Source of the DNA: Streptomyces chryseus | Lineage (GTDB): Bacteria; Actinomycetota; Actinomycetes; Streptomycetales; Streptomycetaceae | Direction of reading: 5' to 3' | DNA: 64,000 nt | NCBI RefSeq assembly: GCF_014650755.1 | Contig: NZ_BMVO01000005.1 | Span: forward strand, 248,001 to 312,000 | Shown: positions 33,268 through 42,072 of the stretch, piece by piece | Position numbering within the stretch: position 1 is the first letter of the stretch | Layout of the letters: each line of letters opens with the position of its first letter | The notes under the pieces: model-generated | Told to the model about the DNA's origin: nothing | What the model saw: only the letters and a program-made list of their open reading frames with translations | Database searches by the model: none | Made by a program: the position numbers and the translations under genes

Positions 33268-34101
33268 TCAGCGCGGTGCGGCCGCCGCCGCGAACGCCTC
33301 CGGGGACTCCACCCACGGCATGTGTCCGGCCCCCGTGAGCGTCACTCGCGTGACGACCGGCAGGGACTGCTCCAGCGAGTCCACGGCGTCGCGCGGCCGG
33401 ATGTCCTGCTCGCCGTCCACGATGACCACCGGCATCCGCAGGCCCCCGCAGGCGGCGTGCAGCTGGTGCTCGCTCATCGTCGCGGTCTCGGCGTTGATCT
33501 CCGCGTTGCACACGCGGTTCACGCCGAACCAGGGCGTGGCCATCCGTTCGGCCCGTCGCAGCGCCCGCTCCCGGTCGGGCCCCGCGAAGTCGGCCGACCA
33601 CTGGAGCACGCACATCTCGCGCTCCTCGGCCTCCGTACGCCGCTCCAGGGACCTGAGCTCCTCCCAGCGGGGCAGCCGCTCGCCGATCGCCGCGCGCAGG
33701 TTCCCCACGAACTCGGGGTGCCAGCCGGAGTCGGGCCCGATGCCGGTGCCCGACACGTACACCAGCCGCGTCACCCGCTCCGGGTGCGCGAGCGTGTAGT
33801 GCAGGGCGAGCCGGGCGCCCCAGGAATGTCCGAGCAGCGTCACCGCGTCGAGGCCGAAGTGCCGGCGCACGGCGTCGAGGTCGGCCACCGACCGTGCCAC
33901 GGAGTAGGGGCCACGCCGCTCGGAGCGCCCGCAGCCGCGCTGGTCCCAGCGGTGGACGGCGGCCCCCCGGTCCGCGAGCAGCCGGGCCACGTCGTCGAGC
34001 GTGTCCCACAGCCCCGGGCCGCCGTGGCACAGGATCACCGGAGCGCCCTCGCCGGTTCTCTCCGTCCAGAGCGTCACGCCGTCCTCCGCCGTGAGCGTCA
34101 T
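33268..34101 (-). CDS. Alpha/beta hydrolase (proline iminopeptidase-like)
   Basis: 277 residues from the ATG at 34101, overlapping the upstream dehydrogenase stop by 4 bp. HGGPG oxyanion region at about residue 34, WDQRGCGRSERRGPYS, nucleophile elbow LLGHSWGARLALHY, acid in IVDGEQDIRPRDA, and the His in GAGHMPWVESPE. The HGGPG...WDQRGCGRS pattern is typical of proline iminopeptidases, but many relatives have other substrates. Coupling with the Gfo/Idh/MocA gene suggests a shared pathway. Confidence 0.88.
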   Translation of the reverse strand: MTLTAEDGVTLWTERTGEGAPVILCHGGPGLWDTLDDVARLLADRGAAVHRWDQRGCGRSERRGPYSVARSVADLDAVRRHFGLDAVTLLGHSWGARLALHYTLAHPERVTRLVYVSGTGIGPDSGWHPEFVGNLRAAIGERLPRWEELRSLERRTEAEEREMCVLQWSADFAGPDRERALRRAERMATPWFGVNRVCNAEINAETATMSEHQLHAACGGLRMPVVIVDGEQDIRPRDAVDSLEQSLPVVTRVTLTGAGHMPWVESPEAFAAAAAPR

Positions 34102-35102
34102 GACGCGGGGATCTCCTCCACCCGCACCGGCCGCCGTTCCCGGCGGGACAGCTCGCACGCCTCGGCGATCCGCAGCGCGTGCAGCGCCTCCCCGCCGTCG
34201 CAGGGGTTCTCCCGCTCGCCCAGCGCGACCCGGACGAACGCGTCCAGCTCCGCCTCGTACGCCGGGGCGAACCGCTCCAGGAAGCCGGGCCACGGCCGGT
34301 CGCAGGCCGGCGGCCCCTTCGGCTCGGTCGAGGTGATCGGCGTACGGTCGTCGAGGCCCACGGAGACCTGGTCGAGCTCGCCGGCCAGTTCCATCCGTAC
34401 GTCGTAACCGGCGCCGTTGCAGCGCGTGGCGGTCGCTGTGGCGAGCGTGCCGTCGTCGAGGGTCAGCAGCGCGGCGGCGGTGTCCACGTCGCCCGCCTCG
34501 CGGAACATCGCGGGTCCCGCGTCGGACCCGGCGGCGTACACCTCGACGACCTCGCGCCCGGTGACCCAGCGCAGGATGTCGAAGTCGTGGACCAGGCAGT
34601 CCCGGAACAGTCCGCCGGACAGCGGCAGGTACGCGGCGGGCGGCGGCGCGGGGTCGGAGGTCATCGCCCGGACGGTGTGCAGCCGGCCGAGGCTTCCGGA
34701 CCGTACGAGCTCGCGGGCCGTGATGTACCCGGCGTCGAAGCGGCGCATGAAGCCGAGCTGGAGCGCGGTGCCCGCCGCGGCGACGTCCCGCAGCGCGCCG
34801 AGCGTCCCCGCCAGGTCCAGGGCGATCGGCTTCTCGCAGAAGGTCGGCAGCCCCGCCCGGGCCGCCCGGCCGATCAGCTCGGCGTGCGCCGAGGTGGCGG
34901 AGGCGATGACGACGGCGTCGACGCCCCAGGCGAAGATCTCGTCGACCGAGGGCGCGGCGGTGGCCCCGATCCGGTCGGCGACCGACGCGGCCCGCGCGGC
35001 ATCGGTGTCCGCGACGAGCAGGGCACCCACCTCGCGATGGCGGCTGAGCACGTCAGCGTGGAAAGAACCGATACGTCCCGTGCCGATGAGTCCGATGCGC
35101 AT
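34098..35102 (-). CDS. Gfo/Idh/MocA-family dehydrogenase (inositol 2-dehydrogenase-like)
   Basis: 334 residues from the ATG at 35102. Rossmann motif GLIGTGRIGSFHADVL, the family CEKPIALD motif near residue 95, and GGLFRDCLVHDFDILRWVTG, where the conserved Asp/His pair acts in catalysis. IolG-type enzymes oxidise myo-inositol or related cyclitols and sugars. It is divergent from a GntR regulator and a sugar ABC operon, consistent with catabolism of the imported sugar or polyol. Confidence 0.9.
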   Translation of the reverse strand: MRIGLIGTGRIGSFHADVLSRHREVGALLVADTDAARAASVADRIGATAAPSVDEIFAWGVDAVVIASATSAHAELIGRAARAGLPTFCEKPIALDLAGTLGALRDVAAAGTALQLGFMRRFDAGYITARELVRSGSLGRLHTVRAMTSDPAPPPAAYLPLSGGLFRDCLVHDFDILRWVTGREVVEVYAAGSDAGPAMFREAGDVDTAAALLTLDDGTLATATATRCNGAGYDVRMELAGELDQVSVGLDDRTPITSTEPKGPPACDRPWPGFLERFAPAYEAELDAFVRVALGERENPCDGGEALHALRIAEACELSRRERRPVRVEEIPAS

Positions 35103-35142
35103 GCCCCAAAGTGTCGCTACGTACACGGCCCTGTCAAGGGTA

Positions 35143-35152
35143 TGTCCTGACA
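35143..35152. promoter_or_regulatory. TGTCCTGACA: candidate GntR operator 1
   Basis: TGTC-CT-GACA palindrome in the divergent region between the dehydrogenase and GntR genes. A related TGTTCGGACA stands at the -35 of the binding-protein operon. A wider GTCCTG (35144-35149)...CAGGAC (35162-35167) repeat overlaps it. Confidence 0.5.
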
Positions 35153-35203
35153 ACCTGACTACAGGACTTCCAGTAGTCATTACCTGCGGTTACGCTCAGG
35201 AGC

Positions 35204-35968
35204 GTGTCGAAACCCGCCGCTGACCCCACCCTCGCGCTGCAGCTCGGCGTGGACCGCAACAGCCCGGTCCCGCTGTACTTCCAGCTGTCCCAGCAGCTGG
35301 AGGCGGCGATCGAGAAGGGCCGGCTCTCCCCGGGAAGCCTCCTCGGCAACGAGATCGAACTGGCCGGCCGCCTCGGCCTGTCCCGCCCCACCGTCCGCCA
35401 GGCCATCCAGTCGCTCGTCGACAAGGGCCTGCTGGTCCGCCGCCGCGGCGTCGGAACCCAGGTGGTGCACAGCCAGGTCAAGCGCCCGCTGGAGCTGAGC
35501 AGCCTGTACGACGACCTCGAAGCCGCGGGCCAGCTCCCCGCCACCTCCGTTCTGCGCAACACACTCGAACCGGCGACCGCCGAGGTCGCGGCGGCGCTCG
35601 GCGTGGCGGAGGGCAGCGACGTACACCTGGTGGAGCGGCTGCGCCTCGCGCACAACGAGCCGATGGCCGTCCTGTGCAACCACCTGCCCACCGGCCTGCT
35701 GCCGCTGGACACCGAGCACCTCGAAGCCACCGGGCTGTACCGGATGATGCGCGCCGCCGGGATCACGCTGCACAGCGCGCGCCAGTCCGTCGGGGCGCGC
35801 GCGGCCGGGACCGACGAGGCGCGGCAGCTGGCGGAGGCGGAGGGGGCGCCGCTGCTGACGATGCAACGGACGACGTTCGACGACACCGGGCGGGCGGTCG
35901 AGTTCGGTTCGCACATCTACCGGGCCTCGCGGTACGCCTTCGAGTTCCAGCTGCTCGTCAGGCCCTGA
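35204..35968 (+). CDS. GntR/HutC-family regulator with UTRA domain
   Basis: 254 residues with a GTG start. The winged helix covers about residues 18-85 (SPGSLLGNEIELAGRLGLSR, then TVRQAIQSLVDKGLLVRRRGVGT). The UTRA effector domain follows, including LVERLRLAHNEPMAVLCNHLP and a C-terminal IYRASRYAFEFQLLV. It probably senses the imported sugar or a phosphorylated derivative and regulates both flanking units; candidate operators lie on either side. Confidence 0.93.
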   Translation: MSKPAADPTLALQLGVDRNSPVPLYFQLSQQLEAAIEKGRLSPGSLLGNEIELAGRLGLSRPTVRQAIQSLVDKGLLVRRRGVGTQVVHSQVKRPLELSSLYDDLEAAGQLPATSVLRNTLEPATAEVAAALGVAEGSDVHLVERLRLAHNEPMAVLCNHLPTGLLPLDTEHLEATGLYRMMRAAGITLHSARQSVGARAAGTDEARQLAEAEGAPLLTMQRTTFDDTGRAVEFGSHIYRASRYAFEFQLLVRP

Positions 35969-36000
35969 GACGACCGGCGGGGCGCCACCCCGCGTAAGAA

Positions 36001-36045
36001 TGTTCGGACAAAGTATTGACGGGGCGTCGCGTACGCCGCTAGAAC
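36001..36045 (+). promoter_or_regulatory. Promoter and operator 2 of the sugar ABC operon
   Basis: TGTTCGGACA (36001-36010) lies 5 bp before -35 TTGACG (36016-36021), which is followed after 18 bp by -10 TAGAAC (36040-36045). The ATG at 36092 is about 40 nt downstream of the likely transcription start. Confidence 0.6.
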
Positions 36046-36091
36046 TCCTCCAGCCGCAACGGGGCGGCCGGGAGACAAGGCGGAACCCACG

Positions 36092-37090
36092 ATGCGTACC
36101 CACCGCAAGGCAGCAGCACTCCTCGCCGCTTGCGCGCTCGCCCTCGCGGCCGGGTGCAGCTCCGAGGGCGGAAAGAAGTCCGAGGAGAAGAACGGCGACA
36201 GCGGCGGAGGCGGGAAGGCCGTGTCCACCCCCCGCCTGAAGATCGCCATGGTGACGCACTCCGGAGAGGGCGACACCTTCTGGGACATCGTCCAGAGCGG
36301 GGCGAAGCAGGCCGCGGCCAAAGACAACGTCGAGTTCCTGTACGCCGCCGACAAGGAGGGCAAGGAGCAGGCGCAGCTCATCGACTCGTACGTCGCCAAG
36401 AAGGTCGACGGCATCGTGGTGACCCTCGCCAAGCCCGAAGCGGTCAAGGCGTCCGTAGAGAAGGCCGTCGCGGCCGGCATTCCCGTCGTCACCATCAACT
36501 CGGGCGGCGAACACTCCAGGGCGACGGGCGCGCTCAGCCACATCGGCCAGGAGGAGTCCGTCGCGGGCGAGGCCGTCGGCGAGGAGCTCAACAAGCGCGG
36601 CAGGAAGAAGGCGCTCTGCGTCATCCACGAGCAGGGCAACGTCTCGCTCGAAGCGCGCTGCGCCGGCGTGAAGAAGACGTTCGAGGGGACCGTCGATAAC
36701 CTCAACGTCCAGGGCACCGACATGCCGGGGTCGACGTCCTCCATCGAGGCGAAGCTCCAGTCGGGCAAGGACATCGACACCGTCGTCACCCTCGGCGCGC
36801 CCTTCGCGGCCGCCAGTGTCAAGGCGAAGTCGGGCGCGGGCAGCACGGCGGAGGTGAACACGTTCGACCTCAACGCCGAGGTGGTGCGGCGGCTCAAGGC
36901 CAAGGAGATCGGCTTCGCCGTCGACCAGCAGCCGTACCTCCAGGGCTACCTCGCCGTCGACGGACTGTGGCTCTACAAGACCAACGGGAACGTCCTGGGC
37001 GGCACCAAGCCCGTGCTGACCGGCCCGGCGCTGGTCACGGAGAAGGACGTGCCGGCCCTGGAGAAGTACACGGCCCGCGGAACCCGGTGA
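36092..37090 (+). CDS. Sugar ABC transporter substrate-binding lipoprotein 1
   Basis: 332 residues. Signal peptide with lipobox LAAGC at about residue 22, a Gly/Ser/Glu linker, then a Peripla_BP_4 (RbsB/XylF-like) fold starting [20 protein letters not shown]. The hinge and ligand segments include VDGIVVTLAKPEAV and [14 protein letters not shown]. It is an outer-surface lipoprotein that delivers a sugar to the permease. A close paralogue follows directly (37186-38199). Confidence 0.93.
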   Translation: MRTHRKAAALLAACALALAAGCSSEGGKKSEEKNGDSGGGGKAVSTPRLKIAMVTHSGEGDTFWDIVQSGAKQAAAKDNVEFLYAADKEGKEQAQLIDSYVAKKVDGIVVTLAKPEAVKASVEKAVAAGIPVVTINSGGEHSRATGALSHIGQEESVAGEAVGEELNKRGRKKALCVIHEQGNVSLEARCAGVKKTFEGTVDNLNVQGTDMPGSTSSIEAKLQSGKDIDTVVTLGAPFAAASVKAKSGAGSTAEVNTFDLNAEVVRRLKAKEIGFAVDQQPYLQGYLAVDGLWLYKTNGNVLGGTKPVLTGPALVTEKDVPALEKYTARGTR

Positions 37091-37185
37091 ATACGGTGCG
37101 AACAGCCGTAACCGATACTTGGTCGGCCGGGGACGGTCTGCGTGATCCCCGGCCGCACCGAGGAGTACGAGAAGGGCACGGCGTC

Positions 37186-38199
37186 GTGGCAAGGGTTCGG
37201 ACAGGGGTACGCGCGCTGGGCGCGGTGCTGGCGGCGGTGCTCGGGGCGTCCCTCGCGGGGTGCAGCAGCACGGGCGGAAAGCGCGCCGAGGAGCGGGCCG
37301 AGCAGGCGGCGGCGCAGGGCAGGGCCGCGGTGAGCACACCCCGCTGGACCATCGGCATGGTCACCCACTCGGGCGACGGCGACACCTTCTGGGACATCGT
37401 GCAGAGCGGCGCGAAGCAGGCGGCCGCCAAGGACAACATCAAGTTCCTGTACGCGCACAGCGACGAGGGCCAGCAGCAGGCCCAGCTGGTCGACTCGTAC
37501 ATCGACAAGAAGGTCGACGGGCTCATCGTCACCCTCGCCAAGCCCGACGCCATGAAGGCCGCCGTCGCCAAGGCCACCAAGGCAGGCATCCCGGTGATCA
37601 CCGTCAACTCAGGCTCCGCCGAGTCGGAGAAGTTCGGGGCGCTCACCCACATCGGGCAGGACGAGACGATCGCCGGCGAGGCCGTCGGCGAGGAGCTCGG
37701 CAAGCGGGGGAGGAAGAAGGCCCTGTGCGTCCTGCACGAGCAGGGCAACGTCGGCCACGAACAGCGCTGCGCCGGGGCGAAGGAGACCTTCGACGGCGAG
37801 ATGCAGAACCTCTACGTCGACGGCACGAACATGCCCGACGTACAGGCGTCCATCGAGGCGAAGCTCCAGTCCCGCAAGGACATCGACGCCGTCGTCACCC
37901 TCGGCGCGCCCTTCGCGGACGCGGCCGTCAAGGCGAAGGAGCAGGCCGGCAGCGAGGCGGAGATCGACACCTTCGACCTCAACGCCCAGGTCGCGACCGC
38001 GCTCCAGGCGGACACCCTCGGCTTCGCCGTCGACCAGCAGCCCTACCTCCAGGGTTACCAGGCCGTCGACCTGCTGTGGCTCTACAAGTACAACGCCGAC
38101 GTGCTCGGCGGCGGCCGGCCGGTCCTCACCGGACCCGAGATCATCACCAAGAAGGACGCCGCCGAGCTGGAGGCCTACACGAAGCGGGGGACCCGATGA
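37186..38199 (+). CDS. Sugar ABC transporter substrate-binding lipoprotein 2 (tandem paralogue)
   Basis: 337 residues from a GTG at 37186. Lipobox SLAGC at about residue 25, then the same Peripla_BP_4 fold ([20 protein letters not shown]). The two mature proteins align end to end without gaps of note and look about two thirds identical by eye, indicating tandem duplication. Differences cluster in the [18 protein letters not shown] and VNSG segments, which could alter specificity. It overlaps the permease gene by 4 bp. Confidence 0.92.
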   Translation: MARVRTGVRALGAVLAAVLGASLAGCSSTGGKRAEERAEQAAAQGRAAVSTPRWTIGMVTHSGDGDTFWDIVQSGAKQAAAKDNIKFLYAHSDEGQQQAQLVDSYIDKKVDGLIVTLAKPDAMKAAVAKATKAGIPVITVNSGSAESEKFGALTHIGQDETIAGEAVGEELGKRGRKKALCVLHEQGNVGHEQRCAGAKETFDGEMQNLYVDGTNMPDVQASIEAKLQSRKDIDAVVTLGAPFADAAVKAKEQAGSEAEIDTFDLNAQVATALQADTLGFAVDQQPYLQGYQAVDLLWLYKYNADVLGGGRPVLTGPEIITKKDAAELEAYTKRGTR

Positions 38200-39263
38200 C
38201 CGCGACCGCACCGGCCGAGGCGCCGGCCCCCGGCGGCAGGGCGCCCGCCGACGAGCGGCTGCTGAAGACGTCGCTGCTGCGCAAGCTGCTCGGCCGTCCC
38301 GAGCTCGGCTCGGTGGTCGGCGCCGCCGCCGTCTTCCTCTTCTTCGCGATCGTGGCGGACAGCTTCCTGCGGGCGTCCAGCTTCGGCACGGTGCTGTACG
38401 CCGCCTCCGTCATCGGCATCATGGCCGTGCCCGTGGCGCTGCTGATGATCGGCGGCGAGTTCGACCTGTCCGCCGGTGTCCTGGTGACCAGCTCCGCGCT
38501 GGTCTCCTCGATGTTCAGCTACCAGATGACCGCCAACATCTGGGTCGGCGTCCTCGTCTCGCTCCTGGTGACGCTGGCCGTCGGCGTGTTCAACGGCGTC
38601 ATGCTGACCCGCACGAAACTGCCGAGCTTCATCATCACCCTCGGCACTTTCCTCATGCTGACCGGCCTGAACCTCGGCCTCACCAAGATGATCAGCGGCA
38701 CGGTGTCGACGAAGACCATCGCCGACATGGAGGGCTTCAGCTCCGCCAAGGCGCTCTTCGCCTCCCAGGTCACCCTCGGCGGTGTGAACCTCAAGGTCAC
38801 CGTCCTGTGGTGGCTCGGCCTTGTGGCCCTCGCGACGTGGATCCTGCTGCGCACCCGCGCCGGCAACTGGATCTTCGCGGTGGGCGGCGGGACGGAGGCG
38901 GCGCGCGCGGTCGGTGTCCCGGTCAACAAGACGCGCGTCGGTCTCTACATGGGCGTGTCCCTCGGCGCCTGGATCTCCGGCCAGCACCTGCTCTTCTCGT
39001 TCGACGTCGTGCAGTCCGGCGAGGGCGTCGGCAACGAGCTGATCTACATCATCGCGGCCGTCATCGGCGGCTGCCTGATCACCGGCGGGTACGGCTCGGC
39101 GATCGGCTCCGCCGTCGGCGCCTTCATCTTCGGCATGACCAGCAAGGGCATCGTGTACGCGGAGTGGGACCCCGACTGGTTCAAGTTCTTCCTCGGAGCG
39201 ATGCTCCTTCTGGCCACCCTGCTCAACGCATGGGTACGCAAGCGCGCGGAGGCGACCCGGTGA
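38196..39263 (+). CDS. Sugar ABC transporter permease (RbsC/FrcC type)
   Basis: 355 residues with a hydrophilic N-terminal extension (about 40 residues) and about ten transmembrane helices. The BPD_transp_2 signature [20 protein letters not shown] is present, as are [19 protein letters not shown] and [21 protein letters not shown]. Coupled by 4-bp overlaps to the binding protein and ATPase genes. Confidence 0.95.
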   Translation: MTATAPAEAPAPGGRAPADERLLKTSLLRKLLGRPELGSVVGAAAVFLFFAIVADSFLRASSFGTVLYAASVIGIMAVPVALLMIGGEFDLSAGVLVTSSALVSSMFSYQMTANIWVGVLVSLLVTLAVGVFNGVMLTRTKLPSFIITLGTFLMLTGLNLGLTKMISGTVSTKTIADMEGFSSAKALFASQVTLGGVNLKVTVLWWLGLVALATWILLRTRAGNWIFAVGGGTEAARAVGVPVNKTRVGLYMGVSLGAWISGQHLLFSFDVVQSGEGVGNELIYIIAAVIGGCLITGGYGSAIGSAVGAFIFGMTSKGIVYAEWDPDWFKFFLGAMLLLATLLNAWVRKRAEATR

Positions 39264-40045
39264 CCGATCAGTCCACGACCCCGCTGGTCGAGCTGCGCGA
39301 CGTCAGCAAGTTCTACGGCAACATCAAGGCGCTGGAAGGCGTGTCCCTGGAAGTCCACGCGGGCGAGATCAGCTGCGTCCTCGGCGACAACGGGGCCGGC
39401 AAGTCCACCCTCATCAAGATCATCGCGGGTCTGCACCAGCACGACGCGGGCACGTTCTCGATCGAGGGCGAGGAGACCCGGCTCGCGAACCCGCGCGACG
39501 CCCTGGACCGGGGCATCGCGACCGTCTACCAGGACCTCGCCGTCGTACCGCTGATGCCGGTCTGGCGGAACTTCTTCCTCGGGTCCGAGCCGACGAAGGG
39601 CGCGGGCCCCTTCAAGCGCCTCGACGTCGACCTCATGCGCCGCACCACCCGCTCCGAGCTGCTGCGCATGGGCATCGACCTGCGCGACGTCGACCAGCCC
39701 ATCGGCACCCTCTCGGGCGGCGAGCGCCAGTGCGTGGCCATCGCCCGCGCCGTCCACTTCGGCGCGAAGGTCCTGGTCCTGGACGAGCCGACCGCCGCCC
39801 TCGGCGTGAAGCAGTCCGGCGTCGTACTGAAGTACGTGGCTGCGGCGCGTGACGCGGGCCTCGGTGTTGTCCTCATCACGCACAACCCGCACCACGCGTA
39901 CCTCGTCGGCGACCGGTTCGTGCTCCTCAAGCGCGGCGCGATGTCCGGCAGCCACGTCCGCGACGAGATCACCCTGGACGACCTGACGCGCGAGATGGCG
40001 GGCGGCAGCGAACTCGACCAGCTCAGCCACGAACTGGAGCGCTAG
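39260..40045 (+). CDS. Sugar ABC transporter ATPase, single nucleotide-binding domain
   Basis: 261 residues from a GTG in the GTGA overlap. Walker [11 protein letters not shown]-loop [15 protein letters not shown], signature [15 protein letters not shown], Walker [12 protein letters not shown] and H-loop ITHNPHH. RbsA/XylG ATPases are usually double-domain (about 500 aa); this is a single domain as in the FrcA type, so it probably acts as a homodimer. Confidence 0.95.
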   Translation: MTDQSTTPLVELRDVSKFYGNIKALEGVSLEVHAGEISCVLGDNGAGKSTLIKIIAGLHQHDAGTFSIEGEETRLANPRDALDRGIATVYQDLAVVPLMPVWRNFFLGSEPTKGAGPFKRLDVDLMRRTTRSELLRMGIDLRDVDQPIGTLSGGERQCVAIARAVHFGAKVLVLDEPTAALGVKQSGVVLKYVAAARDAGLGVVLITHNPHHAYLVGDRFVLLKRGAMSGSHVRDEITLDDLTREMAGGSELDQLSHELER

Positions 40046-40082
40046 CCGCCGCGCGGGGCCTTTCCCCCCGCTCCTGCTCGGC

Positions 40083-40146
40083 ACTCTCCAGCCCCTCCGG
40101 CGCTCGAGGAGCGGGGTCTTGGGCGGAGCCCCCACGCGGCGGAGCC
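40083..40146. repeat. Streptomyces-type intergenic GC-rich repeat/hairpin
   Basis: The segment with CCCCTCCGGCGCTCGAGGAG, GCGGGGTCTTGGGCGGAGCC and a following GCGGCGGAGCCGC resembles the dispersed intergenic repeat common in Streptomyces genomes, from memory. It also folds as local hairpins and may stop transcription of the ABC operon. No protein-coding gene is seen between 40046 and 40298. Confidence 0.45.
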
Positions 40147-40298
40147 GCGAAGTGTCGCCGCGGGAAGGGGCGGGGCGGGGAACAAGCCCGCGCGGCGGCC
40201 CGCCCGCACCGTCGCACCGCCGTCGCACCGCACCGCGCCCCGCCGGATGGCAGAATCGGCCCAATGACCGCCACCGCCCCCACGACCCCGCAGGGGAC

Positions 40299-41447
40299 AT
40301 GAGCACGTACCGAGACTTCGCGCACCGCGGCTCCGCCCGCGCCACCGTCCTGCGGACCGTCGGCACCCGTGAGCGGCGCTCGCACCTCAGCGCGCCCCGG
40401 GTGCCGACCGTCGGGATCGACATCGGCGGCACCAAGGTGATGGCCGGCGTCGTCGACGCCGACGGCGTCATCCTGGAGAAGATCCGCACCGAGACGCCCG
40501 ACAAGTCCAAGAGCCCCAAGGTCGTCGAGGACACCATCGTCGAGCTGGTCCTCGACCTCTCCGACCGCCACGACGTCCACGCGGTGGGCATCGGCGCGGC
40601 CGGCTGGGTCGACGCCGACCGCGCCACCGTGCTCTTCGCCCCCCACCTGGCCTGGCGCAACGAACCGCTGCGCGACGCCGTCTCGGCCCGCCTCGCCGTC
40701 CCCGTCCTGGTCGACAACGACGCCAACACCGCCGCCTGGGCCGAATGGCGCTTCGGCGCCGGACGCGGCGAGGACCACCTCGTCATGATCACGCTCGGCA
40801 CCGGTATCGGCGGCGCGATCCTGGAGGACGGCCAGGTCAAGCGGGGCAAGTACGGCGTAGCCGGCGAGTTCGGCCACATGCAGGTCGTGCCCGGCGGGCA
40901 CCGCTGCCCGTGCGGCAATCGCGGCTGCTGGGAGCAGTACAGCTCCGGCAACGCGCTGGTGCGCGAGGCCCGCGAGCTCGCCGCCGCCGACTCCCCGGTC
41001 GCGTACGGCCTCATCGAGCGCGTCGGCGGCAACATCCCGGAGATCACCGGACCGCTCATCACCGAGCTGGCCCGCGAGGGCGACGCGATGTGCGTCGAGC
41101 TGCTCCAGGACATCGGTCAGTGGCTCGGCGTCGGCATCGCCAACCTCGCCGCCGCGCTCGACCCCTCCTGCTTCGTCATCGGCGGCGGCGTCAGCGCCGC
41201 CGACGACCTGCTCATCGGCCCGGCCCGGGACGCCTTCAAGCGCCACCTCACCGGCCGCGGCTACCGCCCCGAGGCCCGTATCGCCAAGGCCCAGCTCGGC
41301 CCGGAGGCCGGTATGGTCGGCGCCGCCGACCTCGCCCGCCTCGTCGCGCGCCGCTTCCGCCGCGCGAACCGCCGCCGTCTGGAGCGCTACGAACGCTACG
41401 AGCGTTACGCCCAGGCCATCCGCTCCACCACCCAGGGACCGCAGTGA
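40299..41447 (+). CDS. ROK-family sugar kinase (glucokinase-like)
   Basis: 382 residues. The N-terminal phosphate motif is VGIDIGGTKVMAGVVD, the catalytic Asp is in DNDANTAAWAE, and the ROK zinc site is intact in CPCGNRGCWEQ. LGTGIGGAILEDGQVKRGKYGVAGEFGHMQVV precedes the zinc site in the usual order. A basic 37-residue N-terminal extension and a basic C-terminal tail are additions to the standard fold. It probably phosphorylates the sugar imported by the ABC system upstream. Confidence 0.92.
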   Translation: MSTYRDFAHRGSARATVLRTVGTRERRSHLSAPRVPTVGIDIGGTKVMAGVVDADGVILEKIRTETPDKSKSPKVVEDTIVELVLDLSDRHDVHAVGIGAAGWVDADRATVLFAPHLAWRNEPLRDAVSARLAVPVLVDNDANTAAWAEWRFGAGRGEDHLVMITLGTGIGGAILEDGQVKRGKYGVAGEFGHMQVVPGGHRCPCGNRGCWEQYSSGNALVREARELAAADSPVAYGLIERVGGNIPEITGPLITELAREGDAMCVELLQDIGQWLGVGIANLAAALDPSCFVIGGGVSAADDLLIGPARDAFKRHLTGRGYRPEARIAKAQLGPEAGMVGAADLARLVARRFRRANRRRLERYERYERYAQAIRSTTQGPQ

Positions 41448-42028
41448 TGACCCCGACCGTGCCTCACCCGTCGCCGTCACCGGACGATGCGGGCAAGCCC
41501 CCCGAGAACCGCCGCCACATGATCGGCCGCCGCTGGCTGACGGCGGTCATCATCGTGCTGCTCATCGGCATCCCGGCGGGCTACCTGCTGATCTCCGCCG
41601 AGCAGAGCCGCGACAGCGGCAAGGACAAGGCGAGGGTGGCCTCCGCCACCGGCCTGACCGAGGGTTTCCCGTCCCGCATGACGCGCCGCATCTACGACGT
41701 CCCCGTACCCAACGCGGGCACGGAGGTCGCGTACTACGAGACGAACAACTGGAAGACCAGCAGGCTGTACGTTCAGTTCCGGACCATACCGCCGGACCTC
41801 GACTGGTTCCTCGACGACCTGGGCATCGACCGGTCCGCCCTCAAGAAGGGCAGGATCACGATCAGCGCCCGTGACGCCGAGGTCGCCGGCTGGACCCTCG
41901 ACCCCGACCGCGCCTGGTCCGGCACCACGGTCGACCAGAAGAACCCGCAGCCGACCGTCGACATCACCGTCGACGACACCGACCCCGCCCACCCCTTCGT
42001 CTACGTCGTCTCCACGGCCACCCCCTGA
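41447..42028 (+). CDS. Membrane-anchored extracytoplasmic protein, unknown function
   Basis: 193 residues, starting inside the ROK kinase stop (TGATG). A proline-rich cytoplasmic leader, one transmembrane helix (WLTAVIIVLLIGIPAGYLLI, about residues 28-47), then an external domain with AYYETNNWKTSRLYVQFRT and SLDWFLDDLG-like segments. No family was recognised. Coupling to the kinase suggests it is made with the sugar pathway. Confidence 0.8.
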   Translation: MTPTVPHPSPSPDDAGKPPENRRHMIGRRWLTAVIIVLLIGIPAGYLLISAEQSRDSGKDKARVASATGLTEGFPSRMTRRIYDVPVPNAGTEVAYYETNNWKTSRLYVQFRTIPPDLDWFLDDLGIDRSALKKGRITISARDAEVAGWTLDPDRAWSGTTVDQKNPQPTVDITVDDTDPAHPFVYVVSTATP

Positions 42029-42072
42029 CCCCTGGGGCGAGCACGCTCCACCGGATCGCTAACCTGGAGCGA

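Noticed and set aside
40083..40146. Small RNA or riboswitch before the ROK kinase
   Set aside because: The GC-rich segment looks like the dispersed Streptomyces intergenic repeat; no riboswitch-like conserved core was seen.
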